Positions 47,038 to 56,335 of a stretch of DNA of 64,000 nt are shown in pieces. The notes beneath the pieces were generated by a model that searched no databases, was not told where the DNA came from, and saw only the letters and a program-made list of their open reading frames with translations. The stretch spans positions 1,611,189 to 1,675,188 of the forward strand of contig BPHJ01000001.1 in the NCBI GenBank assembly GCA_026003475.1. Direction: 5' to 3'. A program made the translations under genes and the position numbers. Source of the DNA: Candidatus Kapaibacterium sp. (GTDB taxonomy: Bacteria; Bacteroidota; Ignavibacteria; Kapaibacteriales; NICIL-2). The first letter of the stretch is position 1, and every line of letters begins with the position of its first letter.

Positions 47038-47799
47038 ATGCACATTGCCATCATCAGCGACATTCACGCCAACCTTCCAGCACTGGAGGCATGCCTTGCC
47101 GACATTGCCACACTGAAGGTGGACGCCGTTTATTGCTTAGGAGATTTGGTCGGCTACAACGTTTGGCACAACGAAGTCATTGACTGCATCCGCAGTGCTC
47201 GTATTCCAACAATTGCTGGGAACTACGACGTTGGCATCGGTGCTGCAAGCGATGATTGCGGTTGTGCCTACACAACCGAGCAGGAACGTCAACTGGGCAA
47301 GCAATCCATTGCGTACACAAATGCAACAATCACCGACGAACGCCGCAGTTACCTCCGGTCCTTGCCAGCACACTTGACAATCGAATATCGTCGCGCCAGT
47401 GGGGAGCTCTTTCGGCTGATGATGGTCCATGGCAGCCCCCGCCGTGTCAACGAATACCTGTTTGCCGATCGGAGCCAGGAGAGCCTCCGCCGCATCGTCG
47501 AGAATGCAAATGCCGACGTCCTCCTCTGTGGGCACACACACATTCCCTACCACCGGATCATTACCGCCACCGACGGCCGAACACTCCAGGTGATCAATGT
47601 TGGATCGGTCGGGAAACCAAAAGATCGAGATCCTCGAGCATGCTATGCAGTCCTCCGGCTTGAGGAAGATAGCAGCGGCATCCAGTGTCAGGTCGCTTTC
47701 CGCCGCATCACCTACGATGTCGAGCGTGCAGCCCGTGCTATCGAGCAAAGCCCTCTGCCAGACGAATATGCTGCGATGCTCCGTGCTGGTGGTAATTGA
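47038..47799 (+). CDS. Metallophosphoesterase (YfcE/MJ0936-like)
   Basis: A 253-residue calcineurin-like phosphoesterase. Metal-binding motifs in order are IAIISDIHANLPAL (D-x-H), YCLGDLVGYN (GD), TIAGNYDVG (GN with Asp instead of His), MMVHGSPRRVNEYL and LLCGHTHIPYHR (GHTH), then INVGSVGKP. It probably hydrolyses a phosphodiester or phosphoprotein; the substrate is unknown. GNYD in place of GNHD is common in this subgroup. Confidence 0.92.
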   Translation: MHIAIISDIHANLPALEACLADIATLKVDAVYCLGDLVGYNVWHNEVIDCIRSARIPTIAGNYDVGIGAASDDCGCAYTTEQERQLGKQSIAYTNATITDERRSYLRSLPAHLTIEYRRASGELFRLMMVHGSPRRVNEYLFADRSQESLRRIVENANADVLLCGHTHIPYHRIITATDGRTLQVINVGSVGKPKDRDPRACYAVLRLEEDSSGIQCQVAFRRITYDVERAARAIEQSPLPDEYAAMLRAGGN

Positions 47800-47877
47800 C
47801 ACAAAAGCATTGCCTTAACATCTTCTCGCGAAGCGCTGTGCGACTCACGAAAACGCATTGCTACAAATCGAAACCGA

Positions 47878-48684
47878 TCACCGTTGTACGACGACTAGGC
47901 GCTGCACAACGTTGCCACTGGTATCGTCGGCACGGACGATGTATGCTCCTAGCGGCAAGTTCAGAGTTGAAAACGTGAGTTCCTGTCCTCCATGACAACT
48001 TCCTTCTGCAACCATGACACCGATGACCGTGTAGAGCCGTACACGGAACCATCGCCTCTCTGACGACAAGACCCGGACAATGAGCCGCTCATCTGCAGGT
48101 ACAGGATATACATCGAGGTCGAATGTCTTTCCTTTCGCTCCGTGGCCGAGGTCAATCACCACACGTTCCTGCTGGGATCGGCTGCTACGCTCGAGAATCC
48201 GCCGATCAGGCGCAGTATCGTTCACGACCTGAATCGGTCCAACATAGTACGTCTCCGCAAGTGCACCGTCCGGGACAATCAGCTCCAACCGATACTGATC
48301 GCCACCACCATTGGCGAGGCTCCGCTCCAACAGCAACCCTGCATGGTCTGGCGCAGGGCTCAACGGAATCATCCTCCGCAGACCATCCGACGCCCGGACG
48401 ATCTCCAGCCGCACCCCTGCAGTATCGTTGCCCAGAACAAGCAACCCAATGTTGAGACTATCAGTCACTCTAAACCATTCCGTCCGCGCGGTATCGAGCG
48501 ATTCGATACGAAGCGGCGGCGCCGGGTTGATCTCCAAGCATGGGATACATGGTGGCACAATGATAACATCGTACCACGAGCACGGTGGTGGTGGTCCCGG
48601 CATCGCCGTCACAGCACGCGTGATTTCGTCATCAGCACCGTAGTAACCCTGCGTTGTCACTTCCGCGGGGGTGCTGCGCCACAA
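47878..48684 (-). CDS. C-terminal fragment of a frameshifted secreted protein, with T9SS sorting domain
   Basis: An open frame of 268 codons, in fact open further upstream to a TGA at 48754. It has no signal peptide, so it is not a free-standing secreted gene. It contains a beta-rich segment and ends in a type IX sorting domain (DLDVYPVPADERLIVRVLSS to LPLGAYIVRADD and LVVVQR). The previous fragments of the same gene (48950-50902 and 50928-53339) lie just upstream on the same strand in other frames. I read all three as one broken ~1,800-residue gene, but the frame changes could also be sequencing errors. Confidence 0.65.
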   Translation of the reverse strand: MWRSTPAEVTTQGYYGADDEITRAVTAMPGPPPPCSWYDVIIVPPCIPCLEINPAPPLRIESLDTARTEWFRVTDSLNIGLLVLGNDTAGVRLEIVRASDGLRRMIPLSPAPDHAGLLLERSLANGGGDQYRLELIVPDGALAETYYVGPIQVVNDTAPDRRILERSSRSQQERVVIDLGHGAKGKTFDLDVYPVPADERLIVRVLSSERRWFRVRLYTVIGVMVAEGSCHGGQELTFSTLNLPLGAYIVRADDTSGNVVQRLVVVQR

Positions 48685-48949
48685 AAACTGCGAAGTGGTG
48701 ACGATTCGGCTCGTGGTATCGCCCGTCCTGCTGCACCCGCCGCGTCTGGTGCATCAGCGTTCCCTCTTCCGATTCCGCGCATGGCACTCAAGTGCCCGAG
48801 TTGCCCCCACATCCCGAGCCGATGGCGGCGCGAAGGGGGAACAGTCGAATTCATCAGGCTGCATCCATAAGTTGAGTGGAACATGCCATAACCAGGACCG
48901 ATTGGTCGCCTGGGATGGTGCCTCAGTAAACCCAAGCACCACTGCAGAA

Positions 48950-50902
48950 TCACTGTGATTCCTCCACACGTCGCTCTCTCTGACTACGATCCGGCCACGC
49001 CCGTCCCTGAGCAAGGTTCGGCTGCAGAAGATTGTTCACCATTGAGACAAACGTGCTCAACGGATAAAGCTCATAGGAGCTTGGCTGCTTCGGTTGGAGT
49101 GTATCTCCACCAGGAAATTCGTCTATCAAGTTCAGCATCCGATAAAAGATCCGCCGACGGCGGTTGGTGTCATCGGACCAGCGCCAGATACCCTCCCACG
49201 CTATCCGATCCTGCGCATGCCGCATGAGTTCGACTCGTGCACTGTCGAATTCCTCAACCCCACGATACACCACCGGGAAACGGTTGCTATCTGCACAATC
49301 AACCCCCTGACTGATACAAAGCGGACTTGCCAAATTGTAGAGCGAGAGGTTATCTAAAAACTGTCCACTTCCTGTATCCGCACGGAGACGTGTGTAGAAA
49401 ATCTGCCCATCCTGCTCCCAGACCAGCGCACAGTCCCGTTCCCGCTGCCCAAGGCGCGAATAGGTATTCAGCGATGGATGCAGCGGTACACCCGCTTGGT
49501 TCGCTCTCGCCCATGATACAACCCGCAAGTACCGATTCCCCGGTGGCTTGAACCCTACGAGCAGGTGATTCTCCACTCGATTCGGCCAGCTGTAGTAATT
49601 CCCTTCCCATGAGGCATTCACCACTGGTGTACCCCAGTGCCCCAGGGTACTATCCGACGACGGCTGCACGCGGTAGCCATCGAGAACGACCGCTGCCAGG
49701 ACTTCTTGCTGCCCGGTTGCAGGAAACACTGTTTCAGCAATGACGACTACGTCCAAGTTCGACGTCGCATCCGGCATGCGACATCCAAATACGACGTACA
49801 CGTACTGCTGATCTCCGATCGGTCGAACCACCAATGATGGATACCCACAGTCGGCACAGCGGCTCAAGTGCCAAAAGCCCGTGCTGTCTCCGAAATGCGA
49901 ATACTGCAGCGAATCGGGAGCTACCACCAACCGGTCGCTGAGCACGCGCTCCGCCTCCCACGCGATGTTCGCCGTCATCCCACCGCCGACCCAGACCGGA
50001 TAACTTCGGCGGTAGAACACCTTGCGGCGCTCACACCCACACGCTGTATCGAGTACCCGCCGATGGTATACTAGGTGATACACCATCACCTGCCCCTTCG
50101 CATCGACAGGGACACCCACGAGCTTCCGCTGATTCGAATGCGCAAGCTCCCCGAGCGGCGGACTATCGTAGAGCACCTGCACACGGAAGAGCTTCCCCTC
50201 CCCTGGCAAGAACTTCACCGCAAGCGGCTGCGAACCACCAATCACCGTATCCACACCTCCACCAAGCTCCCGTACATGGAGCCGACATGCGTAATCCTTT
50301 GTCGGTCGTACGTGGAACGGTATCGTAATCTCCCGGGCACCGAGTTGCGCATAGCGATCCACATACCCTCCTGCCACGAGCGTATCAAATTCGTACGTGC
50401 TGTAGAACCGTACCACACCTGTATCCCAATCCCCCAACCGGTACGGCTGGCGTGTCCGCGGATCGCGAACTGAATCGGCAGGCACATGCGGCGAAGTCCG
50501 ACTGTTGAGAACTCCGAGGTAGAAGAGCGTATCCGGTGACCGACCTTCCTCGTAGTGCAATACTACGTGGTAAAAGGACGAGTCCACCCCTACCCAGCTC
50601 GTTGGGTTTAACGAATCCTTGTAATACCCCCCATCGTTCTCGTAAGTCTTCGCGCCGATCTTTCGTACCCGCAAGCCGCTGGTGTCGATAAATTTCCACA
50701 AATCCCCCACCCCGAATCCAACCCGCGAGACCGCAAACTTTCGATACCCCTTCATCATGGCTGCCTGCAAGCGCAACTTCCAGAGCGTATCCTCCACTCC
50801 ATAAGCCCAGTCCGCGATCCGGCCTACCTCCCGACGCATGCTCCGGCGACCGACATAGAATCGGTGCGGTGGAAGATGGAGGAGCTTTGTCGTCTCGGTC
50901 AA
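48950..50902 (-). CDS. Middle fragment of a frameshifted secreted protein
   Basis: The frame is open from 50998 to 48950, so the coding part is longer than the 650 codons counted from TTG at 50902. The upstream extension reads protein-like (LRDTILFGGDFLDTTQSPHD, RIITRYLNL) and follows from the preceding 803-codon frame after one frame change. No signal peptide or start site is credible here. The segment is beta-rich with many Asp-Thr and aromatic residues and no recognised domain. Near 49005-49020 the likely coding frame changes again: this frame runs into ERRVEESQ and stops, while the next frame continues as RIVVRESDVWRNHSDSAVV. Confidence 0.65.
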   Translation of the reverse strand: MTETTKLLHLPPHRFYVGRRSMRREVGRIADWAYGVEDTLWKLRLQAAMMKGYRKFAVSRVGFGVGDLWKFIDTSGLRVRKIGAKTYENDGGYYKDSLNPTSWVGVDSSFYHVVLHYEEGRSPDTLFYLGVLNSRTSPHVPADSVRDPRTRQPYRLGDWDTGVVRFYSTYEFDTLVAGGYVDRYAQLGAREITIPFHVRPTKDYACRLHVRELGGGVDTVIGGSQPLAVKFLPGEGKLFRVQVLYDSPPLGELAHSNQRKLVGVPVDAKGQVMVYHLVYHRRVLDTACGCERRKVFYRRSYPVWVGGGMTANIAWEAERVLSDRLVVAPDSLQYSHFGDSTGFWHLSRCADCGYPSLVVRPIGDQQYVYVVFGCRMPDATSNLDVVVIAETVFPATGQQEVLAAVVLDGYRVQPSSDSTLGHWGTPVVNASWEGNYYSWPNRVENHLLVGFKPPGNRYLRVVSWARANQAGVPLHPSLNTYSRLGQRERDCALVWEQDGQIFYTRLRADTGSGQFLDNLSLYNLASPLCISQGVDCADSNRFPVVYRGVEEFDSARVELMRHAQDRIAWEGIWRWSDDTNRRRRIFYRMLNLIDEFPGGDTLQPKQPSSYELYPLSTFVSMVNNLLQPNLAQGRAWPDRSQRERRVEESQ

Positions 50903-50927
50903 ATTTAGATAGCGCGTAATGATTCGA

Positions 50928-53339
50928 TCATGCGGTGATTGCGTTGTATCTAAAAAATCTCCTCCAAACAGGATTGTATCCCGTAGCTGTTGTGAACGCT
51001 AATCGCTTTACAATGTCCATGAACTGTGCAGAATCCGTCGTATGTTTGCGCCAAAAGTGGTGACTGGTCATAAGCCTGGTTGTGACGAAGTACGTGTTTT
51101 CCCCTGGCTTGAGTACCCCCGGTATTTGGCTTTCGTCCTCTGGTCCATCGAAGATCATCCCCTTGGCGCCGTAAAGTACGATTCGCCAAAGGTGGCTACG
51201 GAGCTCTTCCCCTACCCGCATCCGTGCATCACTCGGTGCCAGGCGTAAGAGTCTGGTAGTATCACCCGAATTTGGAAATGCTTCATGATAGTAAAAGTAT
51301 GGATCGAACCATAGCTGCCCCCACCACGGCACAGTGTCGAATAAGAAGTGTGGCGAGTGCCACGGCAGAATCTCCGAGTAGAGGTATGCATAATCCATAC
51401 GCTCGACTCCCACTGCGTGCGATCGTCCATGTTCCGGATACTGCACGTACGGATTGAGCTTCGCATCGCGGAACAGGTTGAACGTATCCGCTGGTGTCTG
51501 CTTGAAGATCGCCGTCTCGTAGTGCGCATCCAGCAGTCGCTTCCGTCGCTCCGTCGCAGAGAGATCTGCCAAAATATAATCCAAGTCGTACCCCTCCCCC
51601 ATATACACCCTCTTGCGTTGGTAATCCAACACCGCTTGCTGACAGCGAACGGGAACGACTGAAAAGTCCGTTACGAACTCAGGATAACAGCAAAAATATC
51701 GCCGCCAATCGTTGCATGTATCACACCCGCCCCGACAGGAGTCCGGTTTCGGGAACCACGCAGCATAGCCAACTGCCGATGGCATCGGCGTCCAGTACTC
51801 CCTCGGCTTGAGGTAGTGCTTGAACTGCGGCGTCATCGCTCCATCCTCGGCTGTGAAGATGTACCCGAGCAGACGCGATAGGTACCAGCGCACCAGCCAA
51901 GTGGACGCCGATCCTTCATCGGCTGCGTAGAACCGGTACGGCCGCAACCCCTTCCGCGTGTAAATACTGTCCGATAGCCCTGTGCACACCCGCTGCATCC
52001 GCACGATCATGATGCTGTCGTAGTACCCCGCAAGGATCTTCCACGTCTCGGGCGTGACCATCGCCACCCAATCTATCCCCACCGTGCACTGCGCCGACGG
52101 CCGGTACCACACCTCGAGCCCCAACCGATCGATCATCGTCGTATCCCCGTACCCGATGAGCGACGCTCGATCCAGACTGTCCACCGCTCGAACCGGTTCG
52201 AACACGTTCTTGTGGTACTTCAATATCGGATTGTGGTAGGGAAGGTTTTGTCTGTCTAAGGTATCTCCATCGAACACCATCTCCGCCATGATCGTGATAT
52301 CCGGCTCGGCGCTATCTCCCCGCGGCAGCATGGAACGCGTGATCGCAAATTCGGTCACGCTTGGAGAAACCGGATCCATCATCCGCACCAACCCGCGCGA
52401 ACGTCCGGTCCCGTGGATCGGGGGGAGCCAGTACGTCGAATCCGGTGCACGTCTCGGCACCTGGGAAAACCGCACGTACCCTGTCTGTCGCGTCCCATCC
52501 GGCCGCGCCCACATCGCGTACGGCACCCGCACCCGCAGCACCGGTTCGTCGGAGCTCGCGGTGTCGCTCCCCCCGATCCGCCGAAGGTTGAGCAGCAAGA
52601 AGAACCGTACCCCGTAGTGATCCCTCCGCTGTGTCCTGTACGCCGGAAGCGTGGTATCCTGTGTCATCCACTGCTGGTCCCCCCGCGAGAGTGTGTCGTA
52701 CCCATCCCAATACTCCCGAGCATTCGTATCCTGAGGGAGAAAGCGATCCGTCGTTCGTCCGAGCATGTTATCGAGCCAGGGACGCGCGAGCACGAGGGCG
52801 TCGCTATCGGGGGAGAACTGCGCCGGTAGCAGGACGAGCCGATCGTAGTTCGGGTCGCTCGGACTCATCGGTCGCCTCCCCCGCACATGCGCAAAGCCGA
52901 AGGCGTAGCCGAGTGTGTCCGACCGTGGTCGGAAGCTACCGTACGGATTGATCGTATCCACCAGGTATGTCGGCTCCCACATCATTCCGATGTTGTTGGG
53001 GTAACTCGTTCCAGGACTTCCCTGAAACGGATAGAGATTCATGATGAGTCGCGCGCTATCGGCGCACCATGCGGCCTGGGGACCGACCCATCCTTCGTTG
53101 AGCGTACCGTTCGCAGATAAGGTCACGTGGAGCTGCCTCGCATTTACTGCTTTCGATGCATGCGGGACCATCCCGAATGCCCAACCTACGATGAAGCGCT
53201 TCTCCACTTGGAAATCCGCATGGTGATCCAGACGGGTCGTACCGCCCTTGTAGGTAAAGTGCCAAGGGCTCGGCCACCGCGTCTGTGCATTGAGCGCTAC
53301 CGCAACCGCAAGCGCTACTCCTACTCCTACGGCGTGCAT
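50928..53339 (-). CDS. N-terminal part of a large frameshifted secreted protein, unknown function
   Basis: An 803-codon frame from ATG at 53339, four bases after the stop of propeller copy 1, with GGAG upstream. The signal peptide is MHAVGVGVALAVAVALNAQ. The mature part is rich in Tyr, Trp, Asp and Arg, has a CysxxCys-type cluster (PDSCRGGCDTCNDWRRYFCC) and no known fold that I can name. The final 20 codons of the frame (YNPVWRRFFRYNAITA) look non-native; the neighbouring frame gives a smoother continuation into 48950-50902. The gene is therefore read as the front of a ~5.5 kb broken gene ending in a type IX sorting domain at 47878. Confidence 0.7.
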   Translation of the reverse strand: MHAVGVGVALAVAVALNAQTRWPSPWHFTYKGGTTRLDHHADFQVEKRFIVGWAFGMVPHASKAVNARQLHVTLSANGTLNEGWVGPQAAWCADSARLIMNLYPFQGSPGTSYPNNIGMMWEPTYLVDTINPYGSFRPRSDTLGYAFGFAHVRGRRPMSPSDPNYDRLVLLPAQFSPDSDALVLARPWLDNMLGRTTDRFLPQDTNAREYWDGYDTLSRGDQQWMTQDTTLPAYRTQRRDHYGVRFFLLLNLRRIGGSDTASSDEPVLRVRVPYAMWARPDGTRQTGYVRFSQVPRRAPDSTYWLPPIHGTGRSRGLVRMMDPVSPSVTEFAITRSMLPRGDSAEPDITIMAEMVFDGDTLDRQNLPYHNPILKYHKNVFEPVRAVDSLDRASLIGYGDTTMIDRLGLEVWYRPSAQCTVGIDWVAMVTPETWKILAGYYDSIMIVRMQRVCTGLSDSIYTRKGLRPYRFYAADEGSASTWLVRWYLSRLLGYIFTAEDGAMTPQFKHYLKPREYWTPMPSAVGYAAWFPKPDSCRGGCDTCNDWRRYFCCYPEFVTDFSVVPVRCQQAVLDYQRKRVYMGEGYDLDYILADLSATERRKRLLDAHYETAIFKQTPADTFNLFRDAKLNPYVQYPEHGRSHAVGVERMDYAYLYSEILPWHSPHFLFDTVPWWGQLWFDPYFYYHEAFPNSGDTTRLLRLAPSDARMRVGEELRSHLWRIVLYGAKGMIFDGPEDESQIPGVLKPGENTYFVTTRLMTSHHFWRKHTTDSAQFMDIVKRLAFTTATGYNPVWRRFFRYNAITA

Positions 53340-53342
53340 CGC

Positions 53343-54749
53343 TCACTCCACAATAACCGTGTACCACCGTACCACCCTTCCCTGGACCACCCGAAGGACG
53401 TACATCCCTCGCACGCCCCGACCCACCGTCACCATCACCTCCCCCTCCAGCGGTACACCACGGTAGAGAACCTCCTGAAGGCGCCCATGGACGTCGTATA
53501 ACTCCACCTGCGTCGGCACGCCCGCTTCGATACCCCCTACCACGACTACCCCACTCGATGGATTCGGATACAGGATCCCTCCACACTCCGATCCCTCCAT
53601 CACCCCACTGACCGGCTGCGCAAGATATAAGATCAATCGAATCAAATTATAGTCAACTATATACTTCCCACTCGGGGAGTAGCTCACATTCCCTATCCCC
53701 CACGGTCTTGAGTATTGATAGACCCTCTCCCCGGTCTCTACATCCCATATGCTCGGCGCAACGTGATAGATCGCCTTTGTCCCCCCCATCACATACCGCC
53801 CGTCCGGCGAAAGCGCAAACGAGAGCACCCCGCCGTTCGGAAATATCCGCACGATCCGCATGCTACTGTCGAACACAAAATACGTACTACCAGTGTTCCC
53901 CACATACCCTCGCGCTCCTCCTCCCCCACGAATATCATGAAGACTGTACTCCATCTGCCCCACAACGCGCCGCCCCGCTACATCAATCAACCACAAACGC
54001 AACCGATACGTATCCTGCGTGATTCCATCCGGACCAATGTACTGCCAATGCTCCTCCAAAACCAAATGAAGGTATCTCCCATCGTCGGTCCACAGCAAAC
54101 CCGGTGACCTCGCCTCCCCATAATTCGCATAACGATACCAATACAACTCCAAGTAATGCTGCTCCCCCCGCGGTACCCCCGCTTGCAGCCCGTACGGCAA
54201 ATGCCGCGGGATCGGGATCGTGTCCACCAACCGCATCGAGTCCAACGAGTACAACAACAACCTCGCCGCACCCGAACTGCTCACACCATTGCCTACTACC
54301 TCCTCCCACCCCAACAACTGACGACGCAACGGACACACCACGACGTCCAACAACCCCTGCGGCGGCACATCCCGCAACGTGTCCAACAACCGCCCCGTCC
54401 GATAGTCCGCCTTCCCAAAGTACGGCACTCGCGTGTACACGATCGGCGTGTCCGGCAACACCGCCAGCACTCCCTTCCCCCGCAGCTCCTCCACCTCCCG
54501 AACCGCTACCCCTCGCCGCACATCAATCTCGAACACCCGATGCTCCCACCGCACAAGGTCCGATACGATCAACACCGAATCGCTCCAGTGCCAGTACACC
54601 CCAAGCTGCTGGATTCCGTCATCGCCGGTGAAGATAGGCCCACACGGCTCGTACGCATACTTCGCCCACAGCACATCGCTGCTGTCTTGCGCCTGCACCG
54701 CGCCACCTGCCAGCAGCACACACAAGAAAAGGCACATGCTCCGCATCAT
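53343..54749 (-). CDS. Secreted beta-propeller-like protein with T9SS sorting domain (tandem copy 1, intact)
   Basis: A 468-residue protein with signal peptide MMRSMCLFLCVLLAGGAVQAQ. Residues 25-370 are WD40/quinoprotein-like beta repeats: YWHWSDSVLIVSDL, HRVFEIDVRRGVAVRE, GLLWTDDGRYLHLVLEEHW, GVLSFALSPDGRYVMGGTK and SIWDVETGERVYQYSRPWG. A type IX sorting domain follows (GILYPNPSSGVVVVGGIEAG to VRGMYVLRVVQG and RWYTVIVE). GGAGG and TAAATTTGC lie just upstream, so it has its own promoter and ribosome site. The next gene on the minus strand starts four bases after its stop. Copies 2 and 3 lie upstream. Function unknown; probably displayed on or released from the surface. Confidence 0.85.
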   Translation of the reverse strand: MMRSMCLFLCVLLAGGAVQAQDSSDVLWAKYAYEPCGPIFTGDDGIQQLGVYWHWSDSVLIVSDLVRWEHRVFEIDVRRGVAVREVEELRGKGVLAVLPDTPIVYTRVPYFGKADYRTGRLLDTLRDVPPQGLLDVVVCPLRRQLLGWEEVVGNGVSSSGAARLLLYSLDSMRLVDTIPIPRHLPYGLQAGVPRGEQHYLELYWYRYANYGEARSPGLLWTDDGRYLHLVLEEHWQYIGPDGITQDTYRLRLWLIDVAGRRVVGQMEYSLHDIRGGGGARGYVGNTGSTYFVFDSSMRIVRIFPNGGVLSFALSPDGRYVMGGTKAIYHVAPSIWDVETGERVYQYSRPWGIGNVSYSPSGKYIVDYNLIRLILYLAQPVSGVMEGSECGGILYPNPSSGVVVVGGIEAGVPTQVELYDVHGRLQEVLYRGVPLEGEVMVTVGRGVRGMYVLRVVQGRVVRWYTVIVE

Positions 54750-54782
54750 CGGTCAACCTCCGACAGTGAAACCTCGCTTCTG

Positions 54783-54790
54783 CAAATTTA
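54783..54790 (-). promoter_or_regulatory. -7 promoter box (TAAATTTG) of propeller copy 1
   Basis: The minus strand reads TAAATTTGC, an exact TAnnTTTG, 34 bases before the start at 54749; GGAGG follows 7 bases before the ATG. Confidence 0.5.
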
Positions 54791-54839
54791 CAACACTCGA
54801 GTCCATCCTCCATCTACCTACTCCTACGACGTACATCGC

Positions 54840-56245
54840 TCACTCCACAATAACCGTGTACCACCGTACCACCCTTCCCTGGACCACCCGCACTATGTAC
54901 ACCCCTGCACTGAGACCTCCTACCCACAACCGCACCTCCTCCCCCATCACTACACCATCGTACATGCGCCCTACGAACCGCCCTCCTCCATCGTACACCT
55001 CCACCACCGCTCGCATCCCACTCTCCACCGGCCCAATCGTCACCTCCCCGCTCACCGGCGATGGATATATCACCCCCACCGAACTCCATCTCTCGGCAAC
55101 CCCACTCAACGGCATCGCACGGTACATTGTGATATACGAAGGTTCTAAACCATAGTCAACGATATACTTCCCACTCGGGGAGTAGCTCACATTCGTTGTC
55201 CCCCACGGTCTTGAGTATTGATAGACCCTCTCCCCGGTCTCTACATCCCATATGCTCGGCGCAACGTGATAGATCGCCTTGTCCCCCCCATCACATACCG
55301 CCCGTCCGGCGAAAGCGCAAACGAGAGCACCCCGCCGTTCGGAAATATCCGCACGATCCGCATGCTACTGTCGAACACAAAATACGTACTACCAGTGTTC
55401 CCCACATACCCTCGCGCTCCTCCTCCCCCACGAATATCATGAAGACTGTACTCCATCTGCCCCACAACGCGCCGCCCCGCTACATCAATCAACCACAAAC
55501 GCAACCGATACGTATCCTGCGTGATTCCATCCGGACCAATGGACTGCCAATGCTCCTCCAACACCAAATGAAGGTATCTCCCATCGTCGGTCCACAGCAA
55601 ACCCGGTGACCTCGCCTCCCCATAATTCGCATAACGATACCAATACAACTCCAAGTAATGCTGCTCCCCCCGCGGTACCCCCGCTTGTAACCCGTACGGC
55701 AAATGCCGCGGGATCGGGATCGTGTCCACCAACCGCATCGAGTCCAACGAGTACAACAACAACCTCGCCGCACCCGAACTGCTCACACCATTGCCTACTA
55801 CCTCCTCCCACCCCAACAACTGACGACGCAACGGACACACCACGACGTCCAACAACCCCTGCGGCGGCACATCCCGCAACGTGTCCAACAACCGCCCCGT
55901 CCGATAGTCCGCCTTCCCAAAGTACGGCACTCGCGTGTACACGATCGGCGTGTCCGGCAACACCGCCAGCACTCCCTTCCCCCGCAGCTCCTCCACCTCC
56001 CGAACCGCTACCCCTCGCCGCACATCAATCTCGAACACCCGATGCTCCCCCTGCACAAGGTCCGATACGATCAACACCGAATCGCTCCAGTGCCAGTACA
56101 CCCCAAGCTGCTGGACGTATCCGATGTGATAGGTCCGCAACGGCTCGTACGCATACTTCGCCCACAGCACATCGCTGCTGTCTTGCGCCTGCACCGCGCC
56201 ACCTGCCAGCAGCACACACAAGAAAAGGCACATGCTCCGCATCAT
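54840..56245 (-). pseudogene. Propeller-like secreted protein, tandem copy 2 (one frameshift)
   Basis: The same protein as copy 1 but broken by one missing base. The first frame (55241-56245, 334 codons) runs from the signal peptide to SPDGRYVMGGT and then drifts into RRSITLRRAYGM and a stop. The second frame resumes at 55190 with SYSPSGKYIVDYGLEPSY and goes to the end. The missing base is one A of the AAA after the GGGGGGG run (AAAGG in copy 1, AAGG here; plus strand near 55280). The C-terminal sorting domain (IYPSPVSGEVTIGPVESG onward) differs from copy 1 except for the last 15 residues. Its own promoter and GGAGG are intact. Confidence 0.82.
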
Positions 56246-56278
56246 CGGTCAACCTCCGACAGTGAAACCTCGCTTCTG

Positions 56279-56286
56279 CAAATTTA
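56279..56286 (-). promoter_or_regulatory. -7 promoter box (TAAATTTG) of propeller copy 2
   Basis: Identical to the copy 1 box, inside the duplicated 90-base spacer, 34 bases before the start at 56245. Confidence 0.5.
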
Positions 56287-56335
56287 CAACACTCGAGTCC
56301 ATCCTCCATCTACCTACTCCTACGACGTACATCGC

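Noticed and set aside
54156-55148. Long plus-strand open frames opposite the propeller copies (also 55703-56644 and 57017-57850)
   Set aside because: They repeat with each copy, are His/Arg/Pro-rich and follow from the codon bias of the minus-strand gene; no family or start signal is seen.
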